Assembly: GCA_033765345.1 (NCBI GenBank)
Contig: JANRIC010000044.1
Location: 19,003 to 83,002 of the forward strand
Origin: JANRIC01 sp033765345
GTDB taxonomy: Bacteria; Bacteroidota; Bacteroidia; Cytophagales; Microscillaceae
Direction: 5' to 3'
Length of the DNA: 64,000 nt
The notes beneath the pieces were generated by a model. That model did no database searches and had not been told where the DNA came from. It worked only from the letters and a program-made list of their open reading frames with translations. Shown one piece after another: positions 9,994 through 17,345 of this stretch. The position numbers and the translations under genes are program-made. The first letter of the stretch is position 1; each line of letters begins with the position of its first letter.

Positions 9994-10401
9994 TTATAAA
10001 TTTTCAAAAATGGTATTCAGATTTTCGTCTGAAAGAGGCTTAATCATAAATTTTTTGATCTGTTTGTATTGTTTGGCTTTATTGATGTCGTCTTGAGCAA
10101 TAGATGAGGTAAGCATGTACAAGGTAATAGGAAGGTTGAATTTAATGTACCTGTCCAGAAAATCCCAGCCATTCATAATGGGCATATTGATATCTAATAA
10201 AATAATATCAGGAAGAACATTTGAGTTTTTTATCAGTGATTGAATAGCTTCAATGGCACTTTGCCCATCCTGATATTCAATAATTTCTATCTGTATATCA
10301 AAAAGAAGGCTGTGTTTCTTTAAAAGTTTGGTATTCAGCAGATTATTGATAGGGTCATCATCAATCAGCATGATTTTCACATTATTCTTACTCATCATCA
10401 A
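9994..10401 (-). CDS. Single-domain CheY-like response regulator
   Basis: 135 residues, a stand-alone receiver domain. It shows the acidic cluster LIDDDP (Asp14-16), phosphoacceptor Asp70 in LLDINMP, Thr in MLTSS and Lys in MIKPL. There is no output domain, so it should pass signal by protein contact or shuttle phosphate. The start overlaps the end of the preceding REC-PAS-DHp gene by about 14 bp, implying translational coupling. Three Met codons follow one another at the start; any of them could be used. The next upstream full kinase (11465-13903) is the likely phosphate source. Confidence 0.88.
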   Translation of the reverse strand: MMMSKNNVKIMLIDDDPINNLLNTKLLKKHSLLFDIQIEIIEYQDGQSAIEAIQSLIKNSNVLPDIILLDINMPIMNGWDFLDRYIKFNLPITLYMLTSSIAQDDINKAKQYKQIKKFMIKPLSDENLNTIFENL

Positions 10402-11395
10402 AGTCTTTTTTCTTTAAGAGGTGATTGGTCTCATGTATTACATCATCTAGTTCCTGAGCTGATATTTTCAGATTGCATATAATATCTGCATCATCCGGGT
10501 CAGGAAACTTCTTCAAATCTAATAAAGAAATTAGACCTAAAATATTAGCCAGGGGTTTTCGAAGATTATGAGATGTAATGAATGCATATTTTTTTAAAGT
10601 TTCGTTTTTCTCTTGTAATTTTAATTCATTTTTCTTTCTTTCGCTAATTTCCATAAAACTGACACAAACGCCAAAAACGTCTCCATTTTCATAATATAAA
10701 GGTAAATATTGTAGATTAAACCAGCGATTTTCTGTAATTTCCCAGTCGTGCTCTATCCTATTCCCTTGTAGGGCTGCCTGGTGAAACTCCGTCAAAGCCT
10801 GCTTATTTTGAGGATAGATAAAATTAATCATAGAATCTCCTAAATTAGCAATATTCCCTGAGAATTCTCTTACAATTTCCTTGGCTACTTTATTGAGCCA
10901 CATAATTTTTAGATTTTTATCTAAAAGTAGAATTCCTTGTAAAGAATTATCAAACAAAGCCTTCAAACGTGCCTCATTTTCCCGAATTTTAATTTCTGCC
11001 AATTGATGTCTTTTTCGGATTTCTGCTTCATTGATTGCTCTGAGCACAGCGGGAGCCAATCTTTTGAGATTATCTTTCATAATATAATCATCCGCTCCGG
11101 CTTTCATGACCTCTACCGCCAATTCTTCCCCTACCTTACCCGATACAAGGATAAAGGGCAAACCTGGTGAAATTTGATTGACCAGGTGCAGTGCCGTCAA
11201 ACCATCTAATTGAGGCAAGGTATAATCCGAAATTACGATGTCCCAATTTTCACGATGAAGCATTTCAATTAATCTTTCTTTAGTCTCGATGCGTGTACAT
11301 ACTTGCACAATTTGTGATTTAATAAACTCCCTTTGGATAAGCATAGCATCATCCTCAGAGTCTTCTATTAAAAGTATTTTTATCATCGAGTCCAT
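10388..11395 (-). CDS. REC-PAS-DHp protein lacking a kinase catalytic domain
   Basis: About 335 residues from the ATG at 11395; an ATG at 11455 also opens the frame, but receivers usually start at MIKILLIEDSEDD. Order: receiver (VISDYTLPQLDG holds the acceptor Asp), PAS (about 140-255), and a helical hairpin with SHNLRKPL (His276), the DHp motif of histidine kinases. The frame ends 59 residues after that His, just where a DHp domain ends, and no HATPase sequence follows; the next gene is a separate CheY-like protein in another frame. It may be a phosphotransfer or scaffold protein worked on by the neighbouring kinase. A lost ATPase domain through mutation is the alternative, though no HATPase remnant is visible. 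Confidence 0.85.
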   Translation of the reverse strand: MDSMIKILLIEDSEDDAMLIQREFIKSQIVQVCTRIETKERLIEMLHRENWDIVISDYTLPQLDGLTALHLVNQISPGLPFILVSGKVGEELAVEVMKAGADDYIMKDNLKRLAPAVLRAINEAEIRKRHQLAEIKIRENEARLKALFDNSLQGILLLDKNLKIMWLNKVAKEIVREFSGNIANLGDSMINFIYPQNKQALTEFHQAALQGNRIEHDWEITENRWFNLQYLPLYYENGDVFGVCVSFMEISERKKNELKLQEKNETLKKYAFITSHNLRKPLANILGLISLLDLKKFPDPDDADIICNLKISAQELDDVIHETNHLLKKKDFDDE

Positions 11396-11464
11396 ATCCG
11401 TTATGTTAGGTCTGGTTATAATAAAACTTACATGTAAACAAGGCTTGCCCAACAATGTTCAATA

Positions 11465-13903
11465 TCATCCTAATTTTGTATTGAGGATAAAATAAAATGT
11501 TGCGCCTTTGCCTGGGCTTGCCTCTGCCCAAATATGCCCTCCGTGGCGATTAATGATTCTCTTCACGGTTGCCAGTCCAATACCACTGCCCTTAAATTCT
11601 TCGGCACTATGCAAGCGATAAAAAGCCCTGAATAAATGCTTGGCATACTGCATGTCAAAACCAACGCCTTGATCTTTGAGATAAAATATGTCTTGATCTT
11701 CGCGGTTAAAAGAACCCAGCTCAATGGAAGTGATCTTAGAAAGCGATGAAAATTTCCAGGCATTGCTGAGTAGATTTTCCAGGGCAATCTCGATCATTTT
11801 GGCATCTCCATAGACCACTAAGCCTGGCTTGATATATATTTTGTAAGCCCTTTCCGGTTCGCTTTCTATGAGTGTAGAGAGGATATTTTCGGCAAGCTTA
11901 CTGAGATCAATTTTTTCTAGGTGTAATTCCTTACGGGATAAGTGTGATAAATTGAGCAAACCATCGATTAATTTGCCCATTTTCTGGCTGGCTAAAATGA
12001 TGCGATTTAAATAATCGTGTGCTGTATCATCCAACTGCCCTGCATAGTCCTCGAGCAAAGCCTTACTAAATCCATTAATCCCTCGCAGAGGGGCTCGTAA
12101 ATCGTGTGAGACCGAATAAGAAAAAGACTCCATCTCCCGATTGGCGGCTTCTAACTGAAGCGTTTTTCTTACGAGTTCTTTTTGTATAGAGAGGCGATTA
12201 TTCATTTCTTCTTCAAGAAATTGATTGCTCTCTTCAAGTTCTTGGGTTCGTTGAAGCACCCTTTGCTCTAGGTAGGTATTCAATGACCTGATTTCTTTTT
12301 CTTTTTCTTCTCTTTGGAGGGCACTCATAATAATCTCCATCAGAAGCCGAAGCCTTTTACAAATATCTGCCTGATGCTTCTGATTTTGAGAAGAATATAA
12401 TACAATACAACCCTGTGCATATTTGGAAGATACAACAGGTACAAGAATTAGGTTTTGAATATTGCTTCCCACAAAAAAATCTCTCTCAGCCACCGCCTGA
12501 GAGGGTATTTGTGTGATACTATCTATTTGTAAGTCTGTATTCTGCTTTATTTGTTCAACAAACCAGCTAAACTCAACAAATTGAGTACGGGCTAAGAATT
12601 CTTTGAGAAAATCATTGGGAATAACCTGACAAGAAAATACCTGACTTTGTGGATATGACTTTGAAGAGCTTAACACCATGAATGCACCGTCATATCCAAA
12701 AAATGAGGCTATCTGATGCAATATTTGATGGATTTCCCTGGACAATTCATCGAGATCATATTTGATAAAAAAACTTGAAATCTCTGTTAAAAGCTTTTCA
12801 AATTGAATTTTTTTCATCAAATCCTGTTCATAGATTTTATTGAGATGGATATCTTGAAATACACTCAAAGTGCCGATTTTATTATTTCTGAAATCGGTGA
12901 TTGTCGCCCAGATACTATCCACAAAAATACCTTCCGGGTAATGTCTGTTTTTAATCTCTAATTCTATGTACTCTTGATTAAAAGAAGAATTCAAACTTTT
13001 AAGAGATAAATCCTGGTAAGTGTATCTTTTACGATCGGGCAAGGCAGAAACTCCAAAAATAGAAGTTCCTTCATCCGCCTGGTCTGTAAGATCATCCAAA
13101 AACTTTTCAGCTGCTTTATTATAAATCAAAGGGGTGCCTTTGGTGTCAAAAATCACTACACCATCATGAATATGGCTCAAAAGGGTTTTGAGAAGGTTAC
13201 CAGTGTTTTGTTTGTAATTTTCCTTTTTGACTTGCACCGATTGATGCGGATAGCCTGAGTTCGGATACAAATAAAAAACAAGCAGGTGCCTTTGGGTTTG
13301 GTCAAAAAGACGAATATCTACTTTCCCTTCAAAAGTTGTCAGGTGCTTGTTTTGCCCTTCCAGAGGATACAAACCCTCCTCAATACCTGCAAGGGAATCC
13401 CAAAAGGGGCTTTGAAATATCTCTTTATAAGAGGGTGCTAATTGGCTCGATGAGATTTTCAATAAATCCCTGCCTGATTGATTGATCAAAACAATTTGAC
13501 CCGTATGCTTATCTACCAGAAGAATAGGCTGTGGTGTTTTTTCAAAGATATGCTCAAATGTATGTGCATGTATTCCTTCGTCTGTATAATCTGTATAATA
13601 AGAGTGAGACTCCGACTTTTCCAAAGGCACTCTGGATGCGTGTAATTGAGATTGATTTAAGTCTCTCACAGACAAAGAATACCTATTTAAAAGAAAATAG
13701 GATAAACCCTGATCGGTAAAAAGAACCAGCACTTTTAATAAAAACCATCTCCATATAAGAATTAATAGAGCGATAATGAGTAAAAAAGTAATCTCGCGGC
13801 TCATGTATAAAACCCAAACCCATAAACTCAAGCTTAAGAAATATCCATTCCGTGTAATATGTATTGTTTCGTTGTAGAACATTTGAATCCTTCTTTTGCT
13901 CAT
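11465..13903 (-). CDS. Membrane-anchored sensor histidine kinase (PAS-PAS-GAF-HisKA-HATPase)
   Basis: 812 residues. Two hydrophobic segments lie at about 20-60. Then PAS (about 115-235), PAS (about 241-360), GAF (about 368-540), a coiled coil with LEQRVLQRTQELEE, and DHp SHDLRAPL (His600). The ATPase domain shows NLLSNAWKFS, DQGVGFD and GSGIGLATVKR. The end resembles the phytochrome-type HisKA/HATPase output common in Bacteroidota. There is no receiver or Hpt. The gene is first of a three-gene unit with the REC-PAS-DHp gene and the CheY-like gene, which suggests a relay: kinase, intermediate, single-domain regulator. Confidence 0.92.
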   Translation of the reverse strand: MSKRRIQMFYNETIHITRNGYFLSLSLWVWVLYMSREITFLLIIALLILIWRWFLLKVLVLFTDQGLSYFLLNRYSLSVRDLNQSQLHASRVPLEKSESHSYYTDYTDEGIHAHTFEHIFEKTPQPILLVDKHTGQIVLINQSGRDLLKISSSQLAPSYKEIFQSPFWDSLAGIEEGLYPLEGQNKHLTTFEGKVDIRLFDQTQRHLLVFYLYPNSGYPHQSVQVKKENYKQNTGNLLKTLLSHIHDGVVIFDTKGTPLIYNKAAEKFLDDLTDQADEGTSIFGVSALPDRKRYTYQDLSLKSLNSSFNQEYIELEIKNRHYPEGIFVDSIWATITDFRNNKIGTLSVFQDIHLNKIYEQDLMKKIQFEKLLTEISSFFIKYDLDELSREIHQILHQIASFFGYDGAFMVLSSSKSYPQSQVFSCQVIPNDFLKEFLARTQFVEFSWFVEQIKQNTDLQIDSITQIPSQAVAERDFFVGSNIQNLILVPVVSSKYAQGCIVLYSSQNQKHQADICKRLRLLMEIIMSALQREEKEKEIRSLNTYLEQRVLQRTQELEESNQFLEEEMNNRLSIQKELVRKTLQLEAANREMESFSYSVSHDLRAPLRGINGFSKALLEDYAGQLDDTAHDYLNRIILASQKMGKLIDGLLNLSHLSRKELHLEKIDLSKLAENILSTLIESEPERAYKIYIKPGLVVYGDAKMIEIALENLLSNAWKFSSLSKITSIELGSFNREDQDIFYLKDQGVGFDMQYAKHLFRAFYRLHSAEEFKGSGIGLATVKRIINRHGGHIWAEASPGKGATFYFILNTKLG

Positions 13904-14231
13904 AAATAATTAGACTGGTTTAGGCAAACTGGAATGGAATTGAAACTACCTAAATTTGGTCTTTTTGCCAAATAGATTTTTAATAAATTATTATTAATCA
14001 TGTAATGTACTTGTACATTTCATAAGAATAAAATCAAAAAATTGATTCTCCCTGATTTTTTTATTAGTACCTTATTAGACTAGATTACTTTTTTTCAAAG
14101 CAAATAGCAGAATAAAATAACGTATTTATAGAAAAAATACTTATATTATATGGTTGTGAGTATACATTTACTCAGGAATTTATTATTACAAAAAAAAGAA
14201 AAAATATAAAAATATAATGAAATTTATAGAA
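13904..14231. other. AT-rich intergenic region with a 16-bp palindrome
   Basis: No credible gene. A near-perfect dyad AATGTAC-TT-GTACATT lies at 14004-14019, about 100 bp upstream of the kinase start, and a short hairpin ATTTGG/CCAAAT at 13954-13973. The dyad looks like a site for a dimeric regulator, but chance is possible in such AT-rich DNA. Confidence 0.35.
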
Positions 14232-14576
14232 TTACACGATTAAGAACCAGTGTAATAAAGCATTGATAATTGAAAGTATAATACTGAATAACATAGCCCA
14301 CAAAAAGCTCTTCACTTTAAAATGGGGATAAACAGCACTTACAATCAGAATGATCATTGCATTGATTACAAATGAAAACAATCCGAATGTGAGTATAGTA
14401 ATCGGATACAAAAGAAATGTAAGAACAGGTTTGACGAAAAAATTGGTCAAAGACAGGATAAACGCTGCGGTTAGAGCACGACCAAATCCGTCAATTTTTA
14501 CTCCGTCTAAGATTTTAGCCGTGATAAAAATCCCAACGGCATTGAGCAGAAGTTTGATTAAATAGGTGTAAAGCAT
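14232..14576 (-). CDS. Holin-like (phage holin family 4 / YvlD-type) membrane protein
   Basis: 114 residues with four hydrophobic helices (about 5-25, 33-52, 57-80, 90-112). The pattern GVKIDGFGRALTAAFILSL and the NFFVKPVLTFLLYPIT segment match the small four-helix membrane family often labelled phage holin family protein. In chromosomes these are usually unrelated to phage; no phage gene is nearby. Function is unknown. The stop of the SiaB-like gene is 12 bp upstream on the same strand, so they are probably co-transcribed. Confidence 0.85.
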   Translation of the reverse strand: MLYTYLIKLLLNAVGIFITAKILDGVKIDGFGRALTAAFILSLTNFFVKPVLTFLLYPITILTFGLFSFVINAMIILIVSAVYPHFKVKSFLWAMLFSIILSIINALLHWFLIV

Positions 14577-14588
14577 CGTAAAAAAGGT

Positions 14589-15146
14589 TTATTTCTTAAC
14601 GTTCACAAAAAGTATAAAAAAGGCATAACTGCCTGATAATTCCTGAATTTGTATTTCAAGGGGGTGAGAAGAAGTGAGTGCCGCTTGTACCAATCCTATG
14701 CCTGCCCCCTTGCTTTCTTCGCCGGAGGGTTCGTTTCTGAGATTTCTTTTGTATTCTCTGAGGGCGTCCCTGTCCAGAGAATTGATCACCTCACATTTTT
14801 CCTGAAGATAAGGCACGTCCTTTTTAAAGACCAGATTTCCGGTGATCAGACGATAGTGGGTATCATTTTGTACAATGACCAAAGTGCCGACTTTGTCTTT
14901 GTTATCTCCAAAAAGATTTTCCTCTTTAGAATAATATAATACGTTTTGGGCAAGCTCCATAAAAACCGAAAAAACTTTTTTACCAATTTTAGGATCTTCA
15001 TTGTCTAATTTTCTTCGAATATCGCGACTGAATTCTGAAAGAAGCACATCAGATAAAGGTCCTTTGTAAGAAAGTAGGATATTTTCGTGGCTGATTTGGG
15101 TATGATATTCAAAGAAGTTAAATTCGTTTGTCATAGTATTTTGCAT
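14589..15146 (-). CDS. SiaB-type protein kinase (DUF6272-like), copy 1
   Basis: 185 residues, a compact GHKL ATPase fold: N-box-like segment FMELAQNVLYYS and G-box GAGIGLVQAA near residue 147. There is no DHp or sensor domain. SiaB-family proteins are Ser/Thr-type kinases that phosphorylate the small SiaC protein in the Pseudomonas SiaABCD pathway; related ones are frequent in Bacteroidota. A second member lies directly upstream (15279-15896). No SiaC-like gene is visible in the window, so the target is unknown. Anti-sigma-factor RsbW-like activity is an alternative for the fold. Confidence 0.75.
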   Translation of the reverse strand: MQNTMTNEFNFFEYHTQISHENILLSYKGPLSDVLLSEFSRDIRRKLDNEDPKIGKKVFSVFMELAQNVLYYSKEENLFGDNKDKVGTLVIVQNDTHYRLITGNLVFKKDVPYLQEKCEVINSLDRDALREYKRNLRNEPSGEESKGAGIGLVQAALTSSHPLEIQIQELSGSYAFFILFVNVKK

Positions 15147-15163
15147 TTGTATTTAAAAATAAA

Positions 15164-15171
15164 CAAATTTA
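15164..15171 (-). promoter_or_regulatory. Candidate -7 box for SiaB-like gene 1
   Basis: CAAATTTA on the plus strand reads TAAATTTG on the minus strand, matching TAnnTTTG. It lies 18 bp before the ATG at 15146. The surrounding DNA is very AT-rich, so this is weak evidence. Confidence 0.3.
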
Positions 15172-15278
15172 AAATCAAGATTATTCCATAGCAAATTCAA
15201 AGAATGATTAATTTTGTTTACGTTTTTTTTATTGGGAAGACTAAAATTTTTAACAAAAAATGCTTTTCTTATATTTCA

Positions 15279-15896
15279 TTATTCTTCTGAAAGTCCTTCA
15301 TCATCGTCGTATTTTTCATTCCCTTTCATTTTGATATCATCTGTATCGATCTCCACTTTGAGGATGAAGAAATACATTCCATCGTCAAAAGGAATAAACT
15401 GATAATCGTGTCGTCCGGTGGTTTTACGGGCAATATCAATCAAACCCAGGCCTGCTCCGCCTTTTTCGGATAGATTGCCGAATTTGATTTGCTTGCGGTA
15501 CATATCTTTCAGTTGCTCTTTTGATGCATTATTGATGAGTTCGAGGGCGGATTCCAGTTGTTCTTTTTTTTCTCCGGATACTTTGTTGGAGGTGATGATA
15601 TAATAACATTCATTTTTTTTACCGATCATAAACAGCCCTCGACCGATGTTTCCTTTTTCGGAGATTTCATCGGAGTGTTTGTTCATATTCTGAAGGGTTT
15701 CTACCATTACGTGATAAACCCTCCGTTTAGTGGTTACTTTCTCGCTATTTCTATCCATATCTTCCTCAGCCATGGAGGTAAACATTTTGGTAATATCGTG
15801 ATTAAAAACACCCAGATATACCAATGAGATACCGTTAGACAGTAACTCATCATAGATGGATAATACAGATTTTATCAGACTTACATCCAGTTTCAT
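15279..15896 (-). CDS. SiaB-type protein kinase (DUF6272-like), copy 2
   Basis: 205 residues. It shows the same minimal GHKL layout as its neighbour: VETLQNMNKHS as N box and GGAGLGLIDIARK as G box. The C-terminal tail KMKGNEKYDDDEGLSEE is acidic and probably disordered. The two SiaB-type genes are on the same strand, 132 bp apart, and diverged strongly outside the ATP site, so they likely have separate targets. Cytoplasmic by absence of signals. No SiaC-like substrate gene lies next to either. Confidence 0.75.
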   Translation of the reverse strand: MKLDVSLIKSVLSIYDELLSNGISLVYLGVFNHDITKMFTSMAEEDMDRNSEKVTTKRRVYHVMVETLQNMNKHSDEISEKGNIGRGLFMIGKKNECYYIITSNKVSGEKKEQLESALELINNASKEQLKDMYRKQIKFGNLSEKGGAGLGLIDIARKTTGRHDYQFIPFDDGMYFFILKVEIDTDDIKMKGNEKYDDDEGLSEE

Positions 15897-16355
15897 GATA
15901 TTGAGCTTTAAGCTATTTCCTTCCTGAAAGAATTTACGATTGAAATAACGGAATTTTTTTTCTAAATATTGAGATTAAATGCTCTAAATACTCACTTGTG
16001 CAGGTTTCACACTTGTTATCGAAGCTCAATAATAATGCCGCAATACCAGAGCTAAGTTGCTTCCTGACCTATTTGAGACCATAGCTTTCCGGCTATGAGG
16101 TATGTGTTATTGGTTTTTTTTATGCTAAATTGCCTCTTTCGTCAAAGCAAAACCCAATCGCTAATACCCAAAACCCAATAGTTTGATGACTATGAAGCTT
16201 AGACTGGCTTGATCTTTTGTTCAAATTTAAGAAAAAATTTTGTTTTTCGGTCTTATCTTTGAAGTTTAGTCAGAATAGTTATGATTTTAACGGTTTTTTG
16301 GGTATAATTTTTATTGAATTCATTAATTTCGGGATTGAATAATATAAATAGAAAC
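15897..16355. other. Intergenic region between divergent SiaB-like and ROK genes
   Basis: No gene supported. It holds a hairpin CATAGC-tttcc-GGCTATG near 16079-16096, a 10-bp inverted pair TATTGAGCTT (about 15898) / AAGCTCAATA (about 16023), and a full -7 match TATCTTTG at 16254-16261, about 95 bp before the ROK start. No -33 box is clear. Confidence 0.35.
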
Positions 16356-17330
16356 ATGGAAATAAATGAGATTACCCTGGGTATAGACATTGGTGGTACT
16401 ACCACTACTTTCGGATTTGTGGATCGAGCCGGGAATATTCTGGCTGAGCATTCCATTCTTACAAGAGCCGAAGAACATGTAACTGCTTTTTTGCCGCGTC
16501 TTTATGATGCTGTAGACGCTTTGTACGAGCCATTAGCCCCGGATTACAGCTGGAGAGGTATTGGGATAGGTGCTCCTAATGCCAATTTTTACCGGGGAAC
16601 TATTGAGAACCCACCTAACCTTAAGTGGGGAGGCGTTATCAATATTGTCGATCTTTTTAAGCATCAATACAAGCTCCCAATTGTCATCACCAATGATGCA
16701 AATGCAGCTGCTATTGGCGAAATGAAATTTGGAGTTGCTCGGGGTATGAAGAATTTTATTCTGATAACACTCGGTACGGGGTTGGGAAGTGGTATTGTGG
16801 TCAATGGTGATTTGGTCTATGGGCATAGCGGATTTGCCGGAGAAATGGGGCATTTGCTGGTAAATACCGATGGTAGGTTTTGTGGGGATGGGCGTAGAGG
16901 CTGTCTGGAGGCTTATGTTTCAGTGACGGGCATCCGTCGGACTGTATCCAAGCTTTTGGCTGACTATCTGGACTATAGTGAGCTGAGGGGCATCAGTCAG
17001 ACTGAACTTACTGGAGAGCGTATTACACAAGCGGCTCTCAATGGTGATAAAGTAGCTCTTGAAGCTTTTGAATATACCGGAAATATTCTGGGGCAAAAAT
17101 TAGCGGATACGGTACTCATCACCAGTCCTGAAGCCATTATTCTCTTTGGGGGTTTGGCCAATGCTAAAGATTTGATCTTTCAGCCCACGCTTCGTTCATT
17201 GGATAGGCATCTTTTCAGGCTATTTAGCGGTTCGGTCAAATTACTATTGTCAGAATTACAACATAAAAATGCGGCTGTGTTAGGTGCAAGTGCATTGATC
17301 TGGCACGAACTGGATAAAGCTACTGAATAA
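16356..17330 (+). CDS. ROK-family sugar kinase (glucokinase-like)
   Basis: 324 residues from the ATG at 16356; the longer upstream frame adds 14 residues without family features. The ATP phosphate loop is LGIDIGGTTT (Asp11), the catalytic region NDANAAAIGE, then LGTGLGSGIV and GEMGHLLV. ROK kinases phosphorylate glucose or related sugars in the cytoplasm. The usual metal-binding cluster CxCGxxGCxE reads CGDGRRGCLE here, with Asp where the second Cys is usual, so zinc binding may differ. It stands alone between a SiaB-like gene and a convergent hybrid kinase. Glucokinase is the best guess; the substrate is not proven. Confidence 0.88.
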   Translation: MEINEITLGIDIGGTTTTFGFVDRAGNILAEHSILTRAEEHVTAFLPRLYDAVDALYEPLAPDYSWRGIGIGAPNANFYRGTIENPPNLKWGGVINIVDLFKHQYKLPIVITNDANAAAIGEMKFGVARGMKNFILITLGTGLGSGIVVNGDLVYGHSGFAGEMGHLLVNTDGRFCGDGRRGCLEAYVSVTGIRRTVSKLLADYLDYSELRGISQTELTGERITQAALNGDKVALEAFEYTGNILGQKLADTVLITSPEAIILFGGLANAKDLIFQPTLRSLDRHLFRLFSGSVKLLLSELQHKNAAVLGASALIWHELDKATE

Positions 17331-17345
17331 AATTTTTCTGAGGTA

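Noticed and set aside
14232..14576. The holin-like gene as evidence for a prophage
   Set aside because: No other phage genes are present; this four-helix family is common in bacterial chromosomes.
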